Below are positions 16,471 through 25,076 of a stretch of DNA of 64,000 nt, piece after piece. The notes below the pieces were generated by a model. The model ran no database searches. It was not told where the DNA came from and saw only the letters and a list, made by a program, of their open reading frames with translations. How positions within the stretch are numbered: the stretch's first letter is position 1; the number at the start of each line of letters is the position of its first letter. The stretch is from JAGQWW01 sp041392845 (lineage in GTDB: Bacteria; Bacteroidota; Bacteroidia; Chitinophagales; Saprospiraceae). The position numbers and the translations under genes were made by a program. The stretch lies in the NCBI GenBank assembly GCA_041392845.1, contig JAWKLG010000024.1, positions 44,898 through 108,897 of the forward strand, read 5' to 3'.

Positions 16471-19400
16471 TCACCTCCCGTGACAATGCTTGTATTTCTT
16501 ACCGCTTCCGCATGGACAAAGGTCATTTCTTCCCACCTTTGCTTCCTGACGAACCACAGTTTCTGGTTTTGCACCACCAGCTGGTTGGCTAACGCCTTCA
16601 GCTGCTCTTCTGGCTGCTGCCTGTTGAGCAGTTTCACCGGATTCAGCACGGGATTCTCTTACCTTGCTGGTATCTACTCTGCGCTGCTTAGCTTCTTTTA
16701 AAGTTTGTCCTTCTTGTAGTAGAAGGGTTCCTTTTGACAAATAAGAAGTTACGGCTTCATTGATGGTGTAAACAAAACTTTCGAACAGGTTGTAAGCCTC
16801 CATTTTATAAATAACCAATGGATCCTTTTGCTCGAAAGAGGCAGATTGAACCGAATCTTTCAATTCATCCATACTACGAAGGTGTTCCATCCATTTCTCA
16901 TCGATGATGGCAAGGGTTACCGCTTTTTCAATATCAGTTTTGATGGATTTTCCTTTTGAATCCAAGCCTTTCTTCAATTCAGCAGAAATTGGAAGCATTT
17001 TGCTTCTACCGTCTGTGAATGGTACAAGGATTCTTTTATATCGATGACCTTCGTTTTCGTACACATTTTTAATAGTAGGCATGAGGAATTCAGAAATTTC
17101 CTCCATTTTACGATTGTAGTGCTCGTAAAATTCTTTGGTAACCCTATCTTGTAATTCTTCAACTTTTCCTTCTGTAAAATCTACTGCCTCCATGTCAGTT
17201 TGGAATCCAAAAGTTGCCAAACAGTCCCTTTGGAAAGTTTCGTAGCTACCCTCTTGTTTGTGTTCTGCAACCAAACTATGGGTCATACTCTCAAACATGG
17301 TCGCAAGGTCAATGGACAAGCGATCTCCGGAAAGCGCATTTTTACGTTTTTTGTAAATCGCCTCACGCTGGATGTTCATTACATCATCATATTCCAACAA
17401 ACGCTTACGAATTCCGAAGTTGTTTTCCTCTACCTTTTTCTGAGCACGTTCTATTGATTTGGTCACCATAGAATGCTGGATAACCTCACCATCTTTGTGA
17501 CCCATTTTATCCATCAAGGAAGCAATTCGCTCTGATTGGAACAATCGCATCAAATTGTCTTCAAGGGAAACATAAAACTGAGAACTACCCGGATCTCCCT
17601 GACGACCGGCACGACCTCTCAACTGGCGGTCTACCCTTCTCGAATCGTGACGCTCAGTACCGATAATGGCCAAACCTCCTGCTTCTTTCACTCCGGCTCC
17701 CAATTTAATATCCGTACCACGACCCGCCATATTGGTTGCAATGGTCACCTTACCAGGTTGACCTGCCTCAGCTACGATCTCCGCTTCTCTCTGGTGTTGT
17801 TTTGCATTCAAAACATTGTGTGGAATACCCCTCAACTGCATCATTCGACTCAGTTTTTCCGAAATATCCACTGTAGTGGTACCTACCAGAATTGGTCTTC
17901 CTGCATTTCTCAATTCTTCGATTTCATCAATCACTGCATTGAATTTCTCTCTTGCAGTTTTGAAAACCAAATCCTCTTTATCAGCTCTGGAAATCGGACG
18001 ATTGGTTGGGATAACCACTACATCTAATTTGTAAATCTGCCAGAACTCCCCTGCTTCTGTTTCTGCAGTACCGGTCATACCGGCAAGTTTGTGATACATC
18101 CTGAAATAATTCTGCAGGGTAACTGTTGCATAGGTTTGAGTGGTTTCACCCACTTTTACATTCTCTTTTGCTTCGAGGGCCTGGTGCAATCCATCGCTGT
18201 ATCGACGACCTTCCATCATACGACCGGTCTGTTCGTCAACGATTTTCACCTGACCATCCATTACTACGTATTCCTCTTCTTTTTCAAAAAGCGTATAAGC
18301 TTTCAAAAGCTGATAAACTGAATGCAGACGTCTCGATTTAACCGAATATTCCTGCGACAATTTAACCTTGGCTTCTTCTTTCTCTTTTTTAGTCATTTCT
18401 TCATCATTATCGATCTCAGCCATCCGGCTTCCGATATCCGGCATGATGAAGAATTTGGAATCATCAAATCCTTTTGCCATGTATTCTGCACCCAGTTCCG
18501 TCAGCTCTACTCCACGGTTTTTTTCATCAATTGTAAAATACAAGGGTGCATCAACTATATGCATGTTCTTGGACTGCTCTTGCATATAGTAGTTTTCCGC
18601 TTTTTGCATGGCCACCTTAACCCCGTCTTCACTCAAAAATTTAATAAGAGGTCTGTATTTGGGAAGAGCACGGTATGTTCTTAAAAGAGACATACCCGCT
18701 TCACCTTCTCCATATCCGGTGATGTTATCTTTAAAAAGACTTTTAGCTTCAGCCAAGAAGTCTGTTGCCAATTTTCGTTGAGCCTGGATTAGGCGTTCAA
18801 CGTGAGGTTTTAAATCGATGTACAATTGTTCCTCTTCACCCGCTTCTACAGGACCTGATATAATCAAGGGTGTTCTGGCATCGTCGATCAATACAGAGTC
18901 CACCTCATCGACCATGGTATAATGGTGTTTGCGTTGAACCATTTCCTCTTTGCTACGCACCATGTTATCACGCAAATAATCGAATCCAAATTCGTTATTC
19001 GTTCCGTAGGTGATATCGTGATTGTAAGCTGCCCTTCTTTCTGCTGAATGCGGACGGTATTTGTCGATACAATCTACTGTCAAAAACAAAAATTCAAAAA
19101 TTGGACGGTTCCATTCGGCGTCACGTCTGGCAAGGTAGTCGTTCACAGTTACGATATGAACTCCTTGTCCTGACAGACCATTCAGGTAAGCCGGGAGTGT
19201 AGACACCAAAGTCTTACCCTCCCCTGTTTGCATCTCTGCAATCTTTCCATCATGCAATACCATTCCACCAATTAACTGTACATCGTAGTGCACCATGTTC
19301 CAGGTAATGTCTCCACCTGCTGCTTTCCATGTATTTTTCCAAACTGCCTCATCTCCTTCAATGGTAATATAAGTATGATCTGCTTTGGCAGCGAGGTCTT

Positions 19401-19815
19401 TATCAAAGTCGGTCGCTTTGGTACGAAGGGTAGTATTGTTCGAAAATCTTCTGGCTGTTTCCTTTACGACTGCAAATGCTTCAGGAAGCAAACTTTTCAA
19501 GATAACTTCCAACTCCTTATCGCGTTCTTTTTGCAACTCATCCAACTCTTTAAAAAGTTGTTCTTTTTGAGTTACATCCTCCATTTCAAGTGCTTGATCA
19601 TGGATGGTTTGGATATCCTGATCAATTCCTTTAAGGTGTTGGGCAATTTTTTCCTGAAATTCTTTGGTTTTATTTCTGAGTTCGTCGTTGCTCAGGTTTT
19701 TATATCCTTCGAAGATTTCGTTGATTTCGTCTACCAGTGGTTGGTAAAGGGCAACGTCCTTTTCTTGTTTACTACCGAAAAGAGACTGTAATGGCTTTGT
19801 GATAAAATTAAACAT
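16471..19815 (-). CDS. secA: preprotein translocase ATPase SecA
   Basis: A 1,114-residue SecA, the motor that drives unfolded proteins through SecYEG. Walker A is MQTGEGKTLVSTLPAYL and the DEAD-like box is VDEVDSVLIDDARTPLIISG. The second motor half shows TNMAGRGTDIKLG and RGRAGRQGDPGSSQFYVSLED. The C-terminus ends in the zinc-binding SEC-C motif (CPCGSGKKYKHCHGR) preceded by a variable linker. It is longer than the E. coli protein (901 residues), which is usual in Bacteroidota owing to insertions around the nucleotide-binding domain. Start ATG at 19815. It is convergent with the LptD-like gene. The leader is about 95 nt long from a candidate promoter at 19915-19947. Confidence 0.97.
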   Translation of the reverse strand: MFNFITKPLQSLFGSKQEKDVALYQPLVDEINEIFEGYKNLSNDELRNKTKEFQEKIAQHLKGIDQDIQTIHDQALEMEDVTQKEQLFKELDELQKERDKELEVILKSLLPEAFAVVKETARRFSNNTTLRTKATDFDKDLAAKADHTYITIEGDEAVWKNTWKAAGGDITWNMVHYDVQLIGGMVLHDGKIAEMQTGEGKTLVSTLPAYLNGLSGQGVHIVTVNDYLARRDAEWNRPIFEFLFLTVDCIDKYRPHSAERRAAYNHDITYGTNNEFGFDYLRDNMVRSKEEMVQRKHHYTMVDEVDSVLIDDARTPLIISGPVEAGEEEQLYIDLKPHVERLIQAQRKLATDFLAEAKSLFKDNITGYGEGEAGMSLLRTYRALPKYRPLIKFLSEDGVKVAMQKAENYYMQEQSKNMHIVDAPLYFTIDEKNRGVELTELGAEYMAKGFDDSKFFIMPDIGSRMAEIDNDEEMTKKEKEEAKVKLSQEYSVKSRRLHSVYQLLKAYTLFEKEEEYVVMDGQVKIVDEQTGRMMEGRRYSDGLHQALEAKENVKVGETTQTYATVTLQNYFRMYHKLAGMTGTAETEAGEFWQIYKLDVVVIPTNRPISRADKEDLVFKTAREKFNAVIDEIEELRNAGRPILVGTTTVDISEKLSRMMQLRGIPHNVLNAKQHQREAEIVAEAGQPGKVTIATNMAGRGTDIKLGAGVKEAGGLAIIGTERHDSRRVDRQLRGRAGRQGDPGSSQFYVSLEDNLMRLFQSERIASLMDKMGHKDGEVIQHSMVTKSIERAQKKVEENNFGIRKRLLEYDDVMNIQREAIYKKRKNALSGDRLSIDLATMFESMTHSLVAEHKQEGSYETFQRDCLATFGFQTDMEAVDFTEGKVEELQDRVTKEFYEHYNRKMEEISEFLMPTIKNVYENEGHRYKRILVPFTDGRSKMLPISAELKKGLDSKGKSIKTDIEKAVTLAIIDEKWMEHLRSMDELKDSVQSASFEQKDPLVIYKMEAYNLFESFVYTINEAVTSYLSKGTLLLQEGQTLKEAKQRRVDTSKVRESRAESGETAQQAAARRAAEGVSQPAGGAKPETVVRQEAKVGRNDLCPCGSGKKYKHCHGR

Positions 19816-19914
19816 GTTGAGCTTTATTTTTCAGGAGTTGACCCCCTGTTTCTTTTTTTGAATGATATAAAGACCGCTTTGAAACGAAAAATTTTCGGCC
19901 CTGTTGGGTTTATT

Positions 19915-19947
19915 GAAAGGTATTTCAAAATTCGAATAAAGATACAA
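19915..19947 (-). promoter_or_regulatory. candidate secA promoter
   Basis: On the minus strand, TTG (19947-19945) is followed after 22 nt by TACCTTTC (19922-19915), one base from TAnnTTTG. It directly abuts the divergent plus-strand -7 element at 19948. Confidence 0.4.
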
Positions 19948-19955
19948 TATCTTTG
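19948..19955 (+). promoter_or_regulatory. candidate -7 promoter element of the lipoprotein/T9SS gene pair
   Basis: TATCTTTG matches TAnnTTTG exactly. It lies about 155 nt before the ATG at 20109 and is back-to-back with the candidate secA promoter. Confidence 0.45.
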
Positions 19956-20108
19956 GGCCGATAAATGTGCCTTATTTCTAATTTGAATCTTAATAACAAA
20001 CGCTTGAGTCGAAAAAACGCAAAGGAAAAAACTTCCCCGCTATTTTTCAGTTTCTTAGGAAGAACATTATTTGTACCAAGTCGTTTTTTCGGCCAAAATG
20101 ACACGTTC

Positions 20109-20858
20109 ATGAAAAACAACCTGCCATTCATGGTCTTTGTTTTTATAAGTGCCTGCCTTTTTATCGGATGCAACGAGGCAGGTGAAATTAAAAAGGACTT
20201 GAAGGATTATTACTTCCCCTTGGATGAATTGAAGGAAGGGCTGGTTTATGAATATAAAGATGTAAACAATGACAGCCTGCGTTCTTTGTTTACTTATTAT
20301 CGAACAGTAGAAACTAATGGAGATAAATTCCTTGTAGGGGTTCAATATGATAAAGATTTCCAACCCGCACAATTGTCAAGAGAGAAACTGGTTAGCAATG
20401 GTGCAAAATTGGTAGAAAGCTTTATCTACCAAAATGATTCAACCGGAATGTCCACTCAAATCCCTATGGAAATAGAGGCAGGAACGACTTTTCCATTTGA
20501 AATAAAAGATAGTTCCTCCATATTTTTATACAATGTAAGATGGTTTGACAATCCAGAGGATACAACTGCGTTTACAAGGGTAATTCGCAACAGAAGGTAT
20601 GTAAAAGACACCCTGGTGCAGTATTATGATAAAGAAATACCAGCGGTTGTTTTTTCCGTAAGGGAATTGATAGAAAATTACAAAGAAGGCTATTGGGAAA
20701 AAGAATTGCAGGGGCGTGAAGTATATGCAAAGGGAATTGGACTTTTCTATTTTAAAAAGAATATTACGGAAAATTTCAAACTGGAATATGCATTAGAAGA
20801 CAGGTACCTGATGTCTGAATTGGAAAAGAAATTTGCAACAAGTATAAGCGAAGAATAG
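20109..20858 (+). CDS. hypothetical lipoprotein
   Basis: A 249-residue lipoprotein of unknown function. The ATG at 20109 is chosen because it begins a lipoprotein signal (MKNNLPFMVFVFISACLFIGC, with Cys21 the likely lipid site). The frame is open back to 19965, but that part is Lys/Arg-rich and unlike a leader. The mature part is Tyr-, Glu- and Lys-rich and looks beta-structured (EGLVYEYKDVNNDSLRSLFTYYRTVE), with no enzyme motif. It precedes the T9SS-type secreted protein gene by 11 nt, so the two are probably cotranscribed, and may act at the cell surface together. Confidence 0.7.
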   Translation: MKNNLPFMVFVFISACLFIGCNEAGEIKKDLKDYYFPLDELKEGLVYEYKDVNNDSLRSLFTYYRTVETNGDKFLVGVQYDKDFQPAQLSREKLVSNGAKLVESFIYQNDSTGMSTQIPMEIEAGTTFPFEIKDSSSIFLYNVRWFDNPEDTTAFTRVIRNRRYVKDTLVQYYDKEIPAVVFSVRELIENYKEGYWEKELQGREVYAKGIGLFYFKKNITENFKLEYALEDRYLMSELEKKFATSISEE

Positions 20859-20869
20859 TACAGCCTGAT

Positions 20870-22603
20870 ATGAAATACATCTACATTTTACTCTTAGGAT
20901 TTTTAAGTCTAAACACATTTCAAAGCAATGCCCAAATACTACCGCCGGACTTTCTTTGTGTAAAAAGCGATACCCTGTTTTGGATTCCGGCAAATAACCC
21001 TTGTGGTCCCTTTGAGTATTATGAGATTTATTTTTCGCCAGACAAACAAGGACCTTATGTACTCCTGGCAAGAATAACCGATCCAAATCAAACTTTTTAT
21101 TCGGATCCATCCAATCAGGAATACTATTATTACCTTCAAACCATACATGATTGTCCTGGTGAAATGCCACTTCAATCGGATACCCTCAACAATTTACCAC
21201 CTGAATTAGGTCCAATACAAAGTGTTACCGTAAATGGAGATTTTGTGGACATCTCCTGGGAGCCTAGTCCTTCTCCTGAGACGGAAGGTTATATAATTTA
21301 CCGAATTACCGACCTGGGCACCATTCCCATCGATACCGTTTATAATGCAACTACCTACACCGATATAGGCGCAGATCCCCAAAATGGGTCTGAAGAATAT
21401 TTCGTGGTCGCACTGGATGGCTGTGGCAACATCAGTTTATTTGGACAATCCCACAAGACAATTTTTATTAATTCAACAGTTGACTCCTGCAACCAAAGCA
21501 TAGACCTAAGCTGGGAACCTTACGAATATTGGGACAACGGAGTAGGTGAAAATATAATTTACGTTGGCCTGAACGGAGCCAATCCGGTTCCTGTTGACAC
21601 GGTTCAAGGTTTGATAGGCAATTACAGCTATACTGGCATTGACAAAGGCAATGATTATTGTATTTTTATAATCAGCAAAGAAGCCGGTACCGGCAATCAA
21701 TCAGGATCAAACACTTTGTGTGTTACTCCAAACATCGTTCAACCAGTCAGAGAACTTTACCTCGAAAACATCTCCTATTTAGGAAACAATCAAATTGAAG
21801 TAACCTACAGCTGGTCTAATAATGCCGAATTGGCCGAAGCATATTTAAGTGTTTTGAAATTGAACGATGATGCGGTACAATTGCAACCGATCAATTTTTC
21901 CATACCTCTTCAAACAACAAATTCCATTATATTTTCTGACCCTAATATATCAGACGAAAAGCATTGGACTTTCGGCATTGAAACCGTTGACAATTGTGGT
22001 GACGCAAAAAATTCTGAGACCGGCGTGGGGATAATTCTTACTGCCAGATCAGGTGGAACTTTTCTCAATCACCTGACCTGGACACCCCTCGATATTCAAA
22101 ACCTGGAAGTCCTTGAATATACCATTGAGACACTTTACAACGGAATTTATACCACTATCGGTACTGTGAATGGAAACACGCTGGAATTTGATGATACTTT
22201 AGACCCTTCGGACCCTGCTTACTTCAATAAATGTTACCGTATAATTGCCCGATCCAGGTTGACCTTGCCGGATGGAACCACAAAAATCATTGAACCTTCA
22301 TATTCTACCATTGATTGCGTAGCCCAGAATTACAATTATTTCATGCCCAACGCATTTGCACCACGCGGTCGAAACCAGTCCTTTGGTCCTATTTTTAGTT
22401 ATGCAACTCCTTCGGTTTATTCTTTTAAAGTTTTCAACCGATATGGTGGAGTTTTATTTGAATCAACAGACCCTGAGCAAAGTTGGAATGGTAAAAAAGA
22501 CGGACGAGATGTTCCTCAGGGAGTCTATAATTACATCCTTGAATTTGAACAACCCAATGGAGAAAAAGTATCAACCAATGGTTGGGTAATGCTGGTCCGA
22601 TAA
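20870..22603 (+). CDS. secreted protein with T9SS type-B (CHU_C/gliding) C-terminal sorting domain
   Basis: A 577-residue exported protein. It has a signal peptide (residues 1-22, ending SNAQ), then several fibronectin-III-like beta-sandwich repeats (for example VNGDFVDISWEPSPSPETEGYIIYR). The C-terminal ~85 residues are of the gliding-motility-associated type: FMPNAFAPRGRNQSFGPIF, YSFKVFNRYGGVLFEST, WNGKKDGRDVPQGVYNYI, ending in VMLVR. This domain routes the protein through the type IX secretion system to the surface or medium. The gene follows the lipoprotein gene by 11 nt. No catalytic domain is visible, so an adhesin or surface structural role is the best guess. Confidence 0.85.
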   Translation: MKYIYILLLGFLSLNTFQSNAQILPPDFLCVKSDTLFWIPANNPCGPFEYYEIYFSPDKQGPYVLLARITDPNQTFYSDPSNQEYYYYLQTIHDCPGEMPLQSDTLNNLPPELGPIQSVTVNGDFVDISWEPSPSPETEGYIIYRITDLGTIPIDTVYNATTYTDIGADPQNGSEEYFVVALDGCGNISLFGQSHKTIFINSTVDSCNQSIDLSWEPYEYWDNGVGENIIYVGLNGANPVPVDTVQGLIGNYSYTGIDKGNDYCIFIISKEAGTGNQSGSNTLCVTPNIVQPVRELYLENISYLGNNQIEVTYSWSNNAELAEAYLSVLKLNDDAVQLQPINFSIPLQTTNSIIFSDPNISDEKHWTFGIETVDNCGDAKNSETGVGIILTARSGGTFLNHLTWTPLDIQNLEVLEYTIETLYNGIYTTIGTVNGNTLEFDDTLDPSDPAYFNKCYRIIARSRLTLPDGTTKIIEPSYSTIDCVAQNYNYFMPNAFAPRGRNQSFGPIFSYATPSVYSFKVFNRYGGVLFESTDPEQSWNGKKDGRDVPQGVYNYILEFEQPNGEKVSTNGWVMLVR

Positions 22604-22646
22604 CTGCTGTTGATTAAAATCATTTTTCAAGCCATTTTCAACTTCT

Positions 22647-22654
22647 TACTTTTG
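22647..22654 (+). promoter_or_regulatory. -7 promoter element upstream of the 4Fe-4S membrane protein gene
   Basis: TACTTTTG matches TAnnTTTG and lies 42 nt before the ATG at 22697. It supports that ATG rather than the upstream TTG at 22664 as the start. Confidence 0.4.
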
Positions 22655-22696
22655 GATTAGTCTTTGCAAAGCTTACTTTGTAAACATTATAATCCG

Positions 22697-23749
22697 ATGA
22701 ATAAAGCATTTTTAGGACAACAGGCGAGTACTGTACTCAGCGGGAAGGAATTTCGGCTTTGGCGGACTGCCCAGACCCTGCTTTTCATCATTGGTTTGAC
22801 TTTAGTAAGTTTGTTATTTTTCAAACCTCAACTAGGACTTACCTTATTTTGGGACGTGTTGATTCCCGTAGCTCCGGCCTTGTTTGTTTTTGCAGCGGGA
22901 ATTTGGCGAAATATCTGTCCCTTAGGAACCACCTCTCTCCTACCTTTACATTTCAATTTTTCCAAAAGAAAGAGACTGAGCTTACATCAACAAGGGAAGC
23001 TGCAACTTATTGGCGTCGTCCTGCTTTTTCTATTGGTTCCACTTCGACATTTAGGATTAAACCTGAATGGATGGTTGACGGGAAGTTTCCTTGTTTTGAC
23101 TGGTTTAACAGCTTTTATTTTTGGTTCTATTTACGAATGGAAAAGTAGTTGGTGTGCCGGCCTTTGCCCTGTACATCCGGTAGAAAAATTTTACGGCAGC
23201 AATACTCTAGTGACTCCTAAAAATGCCCATTGTGGCACTTGTAAAAACTGCGTACTTCCTTGCCCGGACAGTAATCAGCAATTGGGTAATGAGCTCAACA
23301 ACAGACCCTTACAAAGATTTGCAGAAAGACTATTATTTGGTGGATTTCCCGGTTTTATTTGGGCCTGGTTTCATGTCCAGGATTTCCATATAACCGCCCT
23401 GAGTTTGCAGGAGGGTCTATTGGCATACTTCATTCCTTTTGCAGGAATGGCGACCAGTTTTTTAATATTTTGTCTTTTGTTGAAATATGAAATTCTGGAA
23501 GAAAAAACCCTTATCAGGATTTTTGGAGCGGCAAGTATCTCCGCTTATTATTGGTATCGCATACCGGCTTTGCTAGGCTTCGGATTATTCCCTGGCGATG
23601 GCGAACTCGTTGATCTATCAGGAATTATTTTACCACAAGTGATGGTAGCGCTCCAAATCTTCAGCCTCTCTTTTTTTATTTATTGGATGATCATCCGCCC
23701 GGCTAATTCAAAGCAGTGGATGTACCGTCCACCCTTCAAACCCAACTAG
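22697..23749 (+). CDS. polytopic membrane protein with 4Fe-4S ferredoxin motif (NapH/NosR-like)
   Basis: A 350-residue inner-membrane protein with about eight hydrophobic segments. Cys motifs: NICPLGT near residue 75, CAGLCPVHP near 155, and a ferredoxin-type CGTCKNCVLPCP near 180 that can hold a 4Fe-4S cluster. This pattern resembles NapH/NosR/CcoG-like redox membrane proteins that pass electrons from quinol to periplasmic acceptors. The acceptor cannot be told from context. The start at 22697 (ATG) is preferred to a TTG at 22664, because a promoter-like element lies at 22647 and the upstream residues look unlike a leader. The TAG stop is in phase with the repeat array that follows. Confidence 0.75.
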   Translation: MNKAFLGQQASTVLSGKEFRLWRTAQTLLFIIGLTLVSLLFFKPQLGLTLFWDVLIPVAPALFVFAAGIWRNICPLGTTSLLPLHFNFSKRKRLSLHQQGKLQLIGVVLLFLLVPLRHLGLNLNGWLTGSFLVLTGLTAFIFGSIYEWKSSWCAGLCPVHPVEKFYGSNTLVTPKNAHCGTCKNCVLPCPDSNQQLGNELNNRPLQRFAERLLFGGFPGFIWAWFHVQDFHITALSLQEGLLAYFIPFAGMATSFLIFCLLLKYEILEEKTLIRIFGAASISAYYWYRIPALLGFGLFPGDGELVDLSGIILPQVMVALQIFSLSFFIYWMIIRPANSKQWMYRPPFKPN

Positions 23750-23810
23750 TCCCCAGTCCCCAGCACCTAGTACCCAGAACCTAGCACCCAGTACCCAGCA
23801 CCCAGCACAA
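23748..23810 (+). repeat. CCCAGNA/CCTAGNA heptanucleotide array starting at a stop codon
   Basis: AG recurs at 23748, 23755, 23762, 23769, 23776, 23783, 23790, 23797 and 23804, exactly 7 bp apart. The first AG belongs to the TAG stop codon of the upstream gene (23747-23749). The C-rich strand is the coding strand here, the reverse of the secA and 40-kb and 45-kb copies. Confidence 0.85.
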
Positions 23811-24111
23811 AAAAAACCACACAAATACCAAGAGGTGCTTTTGGACCCCTTAAAGACATGGTTAGGAAAAGTGAAATGGTTCTGTAATCTCCTTGTTCCG
23901 ATGAAGTCGGAAAGCCGGACAAGTCAACGGCTTGGAGCCCGCCATAGTCATCTCGAGCCCTCTCCTAATGTTAATAATGTTGGGCCAAAGCTTTTATGTT
24001 GGTATCCGTGTGGTTAGTTTCTTAAAATGCCCGTTGGCATTTCGATACCGCAAGGTAAGACTAAATGGAAAAGAAGTCAAAGACAGAAGGGTTAAAATTT
24101 TTGAAGTTTTG
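23811..24111. other. intergenic stretch without a recognisable gene
   Basis: Between two repeat blocks. Short open frames here have no recognisable protein character. The only structure seen is a 7-bp hairpin AAATGCC-CGTT-GGCATTT at about 24026-24043. Its GC content is a little higher than the flanks between 23895 and 23965, so a decayed gene is possible but not demonstrable. Confidence 0.4.
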
Positions 24112-24187
24112 CTATCCGCTTTTCGAAGTTCGCTTTTCGCTTTTCGTTTTTTTTTAACCTTCGTAAATCGTAAACCGTAAACCGTAA
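24112..24187. repeat. heptanucleotide arrays (TTCGNNN, then CGTAAAN)
   Basis: TTCG or TCCG recurs at 24115, 24122, 24129, 24136 and 24143. CGTA recurs at 24162, 24169, 24176 and 24183. All spacings are exactly 7 bp, in the same order of unit types as at 836-908 and 10549-10605. Confidence 0.85.
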
Positions 24188-24236
24188 AAAATCTCACCAC
24201 CCAGAGTATTTACTTCGTACCCTTACCCAAACCAAA

Positions 24237-24875
24237 TTATCTAATTTGGGGCGGAATGATATTTCTGAAATGACCATTTAATTGAGCTTTTTTTCGAAGC
24301 TCTTCCATCTCCTCGACTACCGGCATCAACTTTTCAAGGTGTTGTATGAGAAACAATTGCCTTTCTGTTTCATTCTGCATTTGCAGCAATTGATATTCCT
24401 GGTCAACATTCAACCCAACATGATGACCAACTTCAAAGGTTTTTATATCGTTTGGATCTTCCGGTAAGGTTCTTTTGATCTCCATAATATCATACAACTT
24501 CTTAACCTTATTGTACAAAGATTGATTTAAGGTAGTGTTGGGTGGAGCATTGTCTTCCAGAAATTCAACTTCACCTGCAGGGAATAATTTTCCAGGAGAC
24601 ATGGAATAAAATTCTCGAATGATGAATCTCCTTCTTCCTTGAGTTTTAATATCCATCTCCCCGTTGGGATATCTCTTGACAATTTTAAGCAACTCCAACT
24701 CAGTACCTATCTCAACGAGTTTGTTATTCAAATATGCCGGAATACCAAAAGTTGTGTTCTGGTTTTCAACCTCTGCGATTAATTGTTTATAACGAGGTTC
24801 AAAAATATGGAGGTTGAGTTTTTCGCCGGGAAAAACGACCAATTGTAAAGGAAACAGGGGAAAAAACTCTTTCAT
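24237..24875 (-). CDS. LON peptidase substrate-binding-domain protein
   Basis: A 212-residue cytoplasmic protein made of the N-terminal LON domain alone. The opening LFPLQLVVFPGEKLNLHIFEPRYKQLI is the family hallmark, followed by TFGIPAY and a middle segment with RRFIIREFYS. There is no AAA ATPase or protease domain, and the length is normal for stand-alone LON-domain proteins. The role of these proteins is not settled; substrate recognition or adaptor functions are proposed by analogy. The last ~60 residues (QEYQLLQMQNETERQLFLIQHLEKLMPVVEEMEELRKKAQ) form a long helical tail. It is divergent from the alpha-2-macroglobulin gene. Confidence 0.85.
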   Translation of the reverse strand: MKEFFPLFPLQLVVFPGEKLNLHIFEPRYKQLIAEVENQNTTFGIPAYLNNKLVEIGTELELLKIVKRYPNGEMDIKTQGRRRFIIREFYSMSPGKLFPAGEVEFLEDNAPPNTTLNQSLYNKVKKLYDIMEIKRTLPEDPNDIKTFEVGHHVGLNVDQEYQLLQMQNETERQLFLIQHLEKLMPVVEEMEELRKKAQLNGHFRNIIPPQIR

Positions 24876-25076
24876 AGAATGAGAAAATTAATATCAAATA
24901 CCCAATAAATGTAAGCCAATAAATTTAAAAAGCTCAGTTGGAAATTCTACATATCGGACTTGAAGAAGTTTTTTTTAAAATTTCTTTTAAGCAGCCTAAT
25001 TTTTTTAACTTGAGTGGCGTTAACTTTCAGGTATTCGCCACATCATTTTTTTACATCGCTTATATATTTCTACACC

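Noticed and set aside
17536..18027. 163-residue open frame on the plus strand inside secA
   Set aside because: Antisense to the conserved SecA motor domain; a shadow frame. The same applies to 19288-19791.
23835..24180. small open frames in the intergenic region after the 4Fe-4S gene
   Set aside because: Short, no family motif, and overlapping repeat arrays; no ribosome-binding or promoter support.
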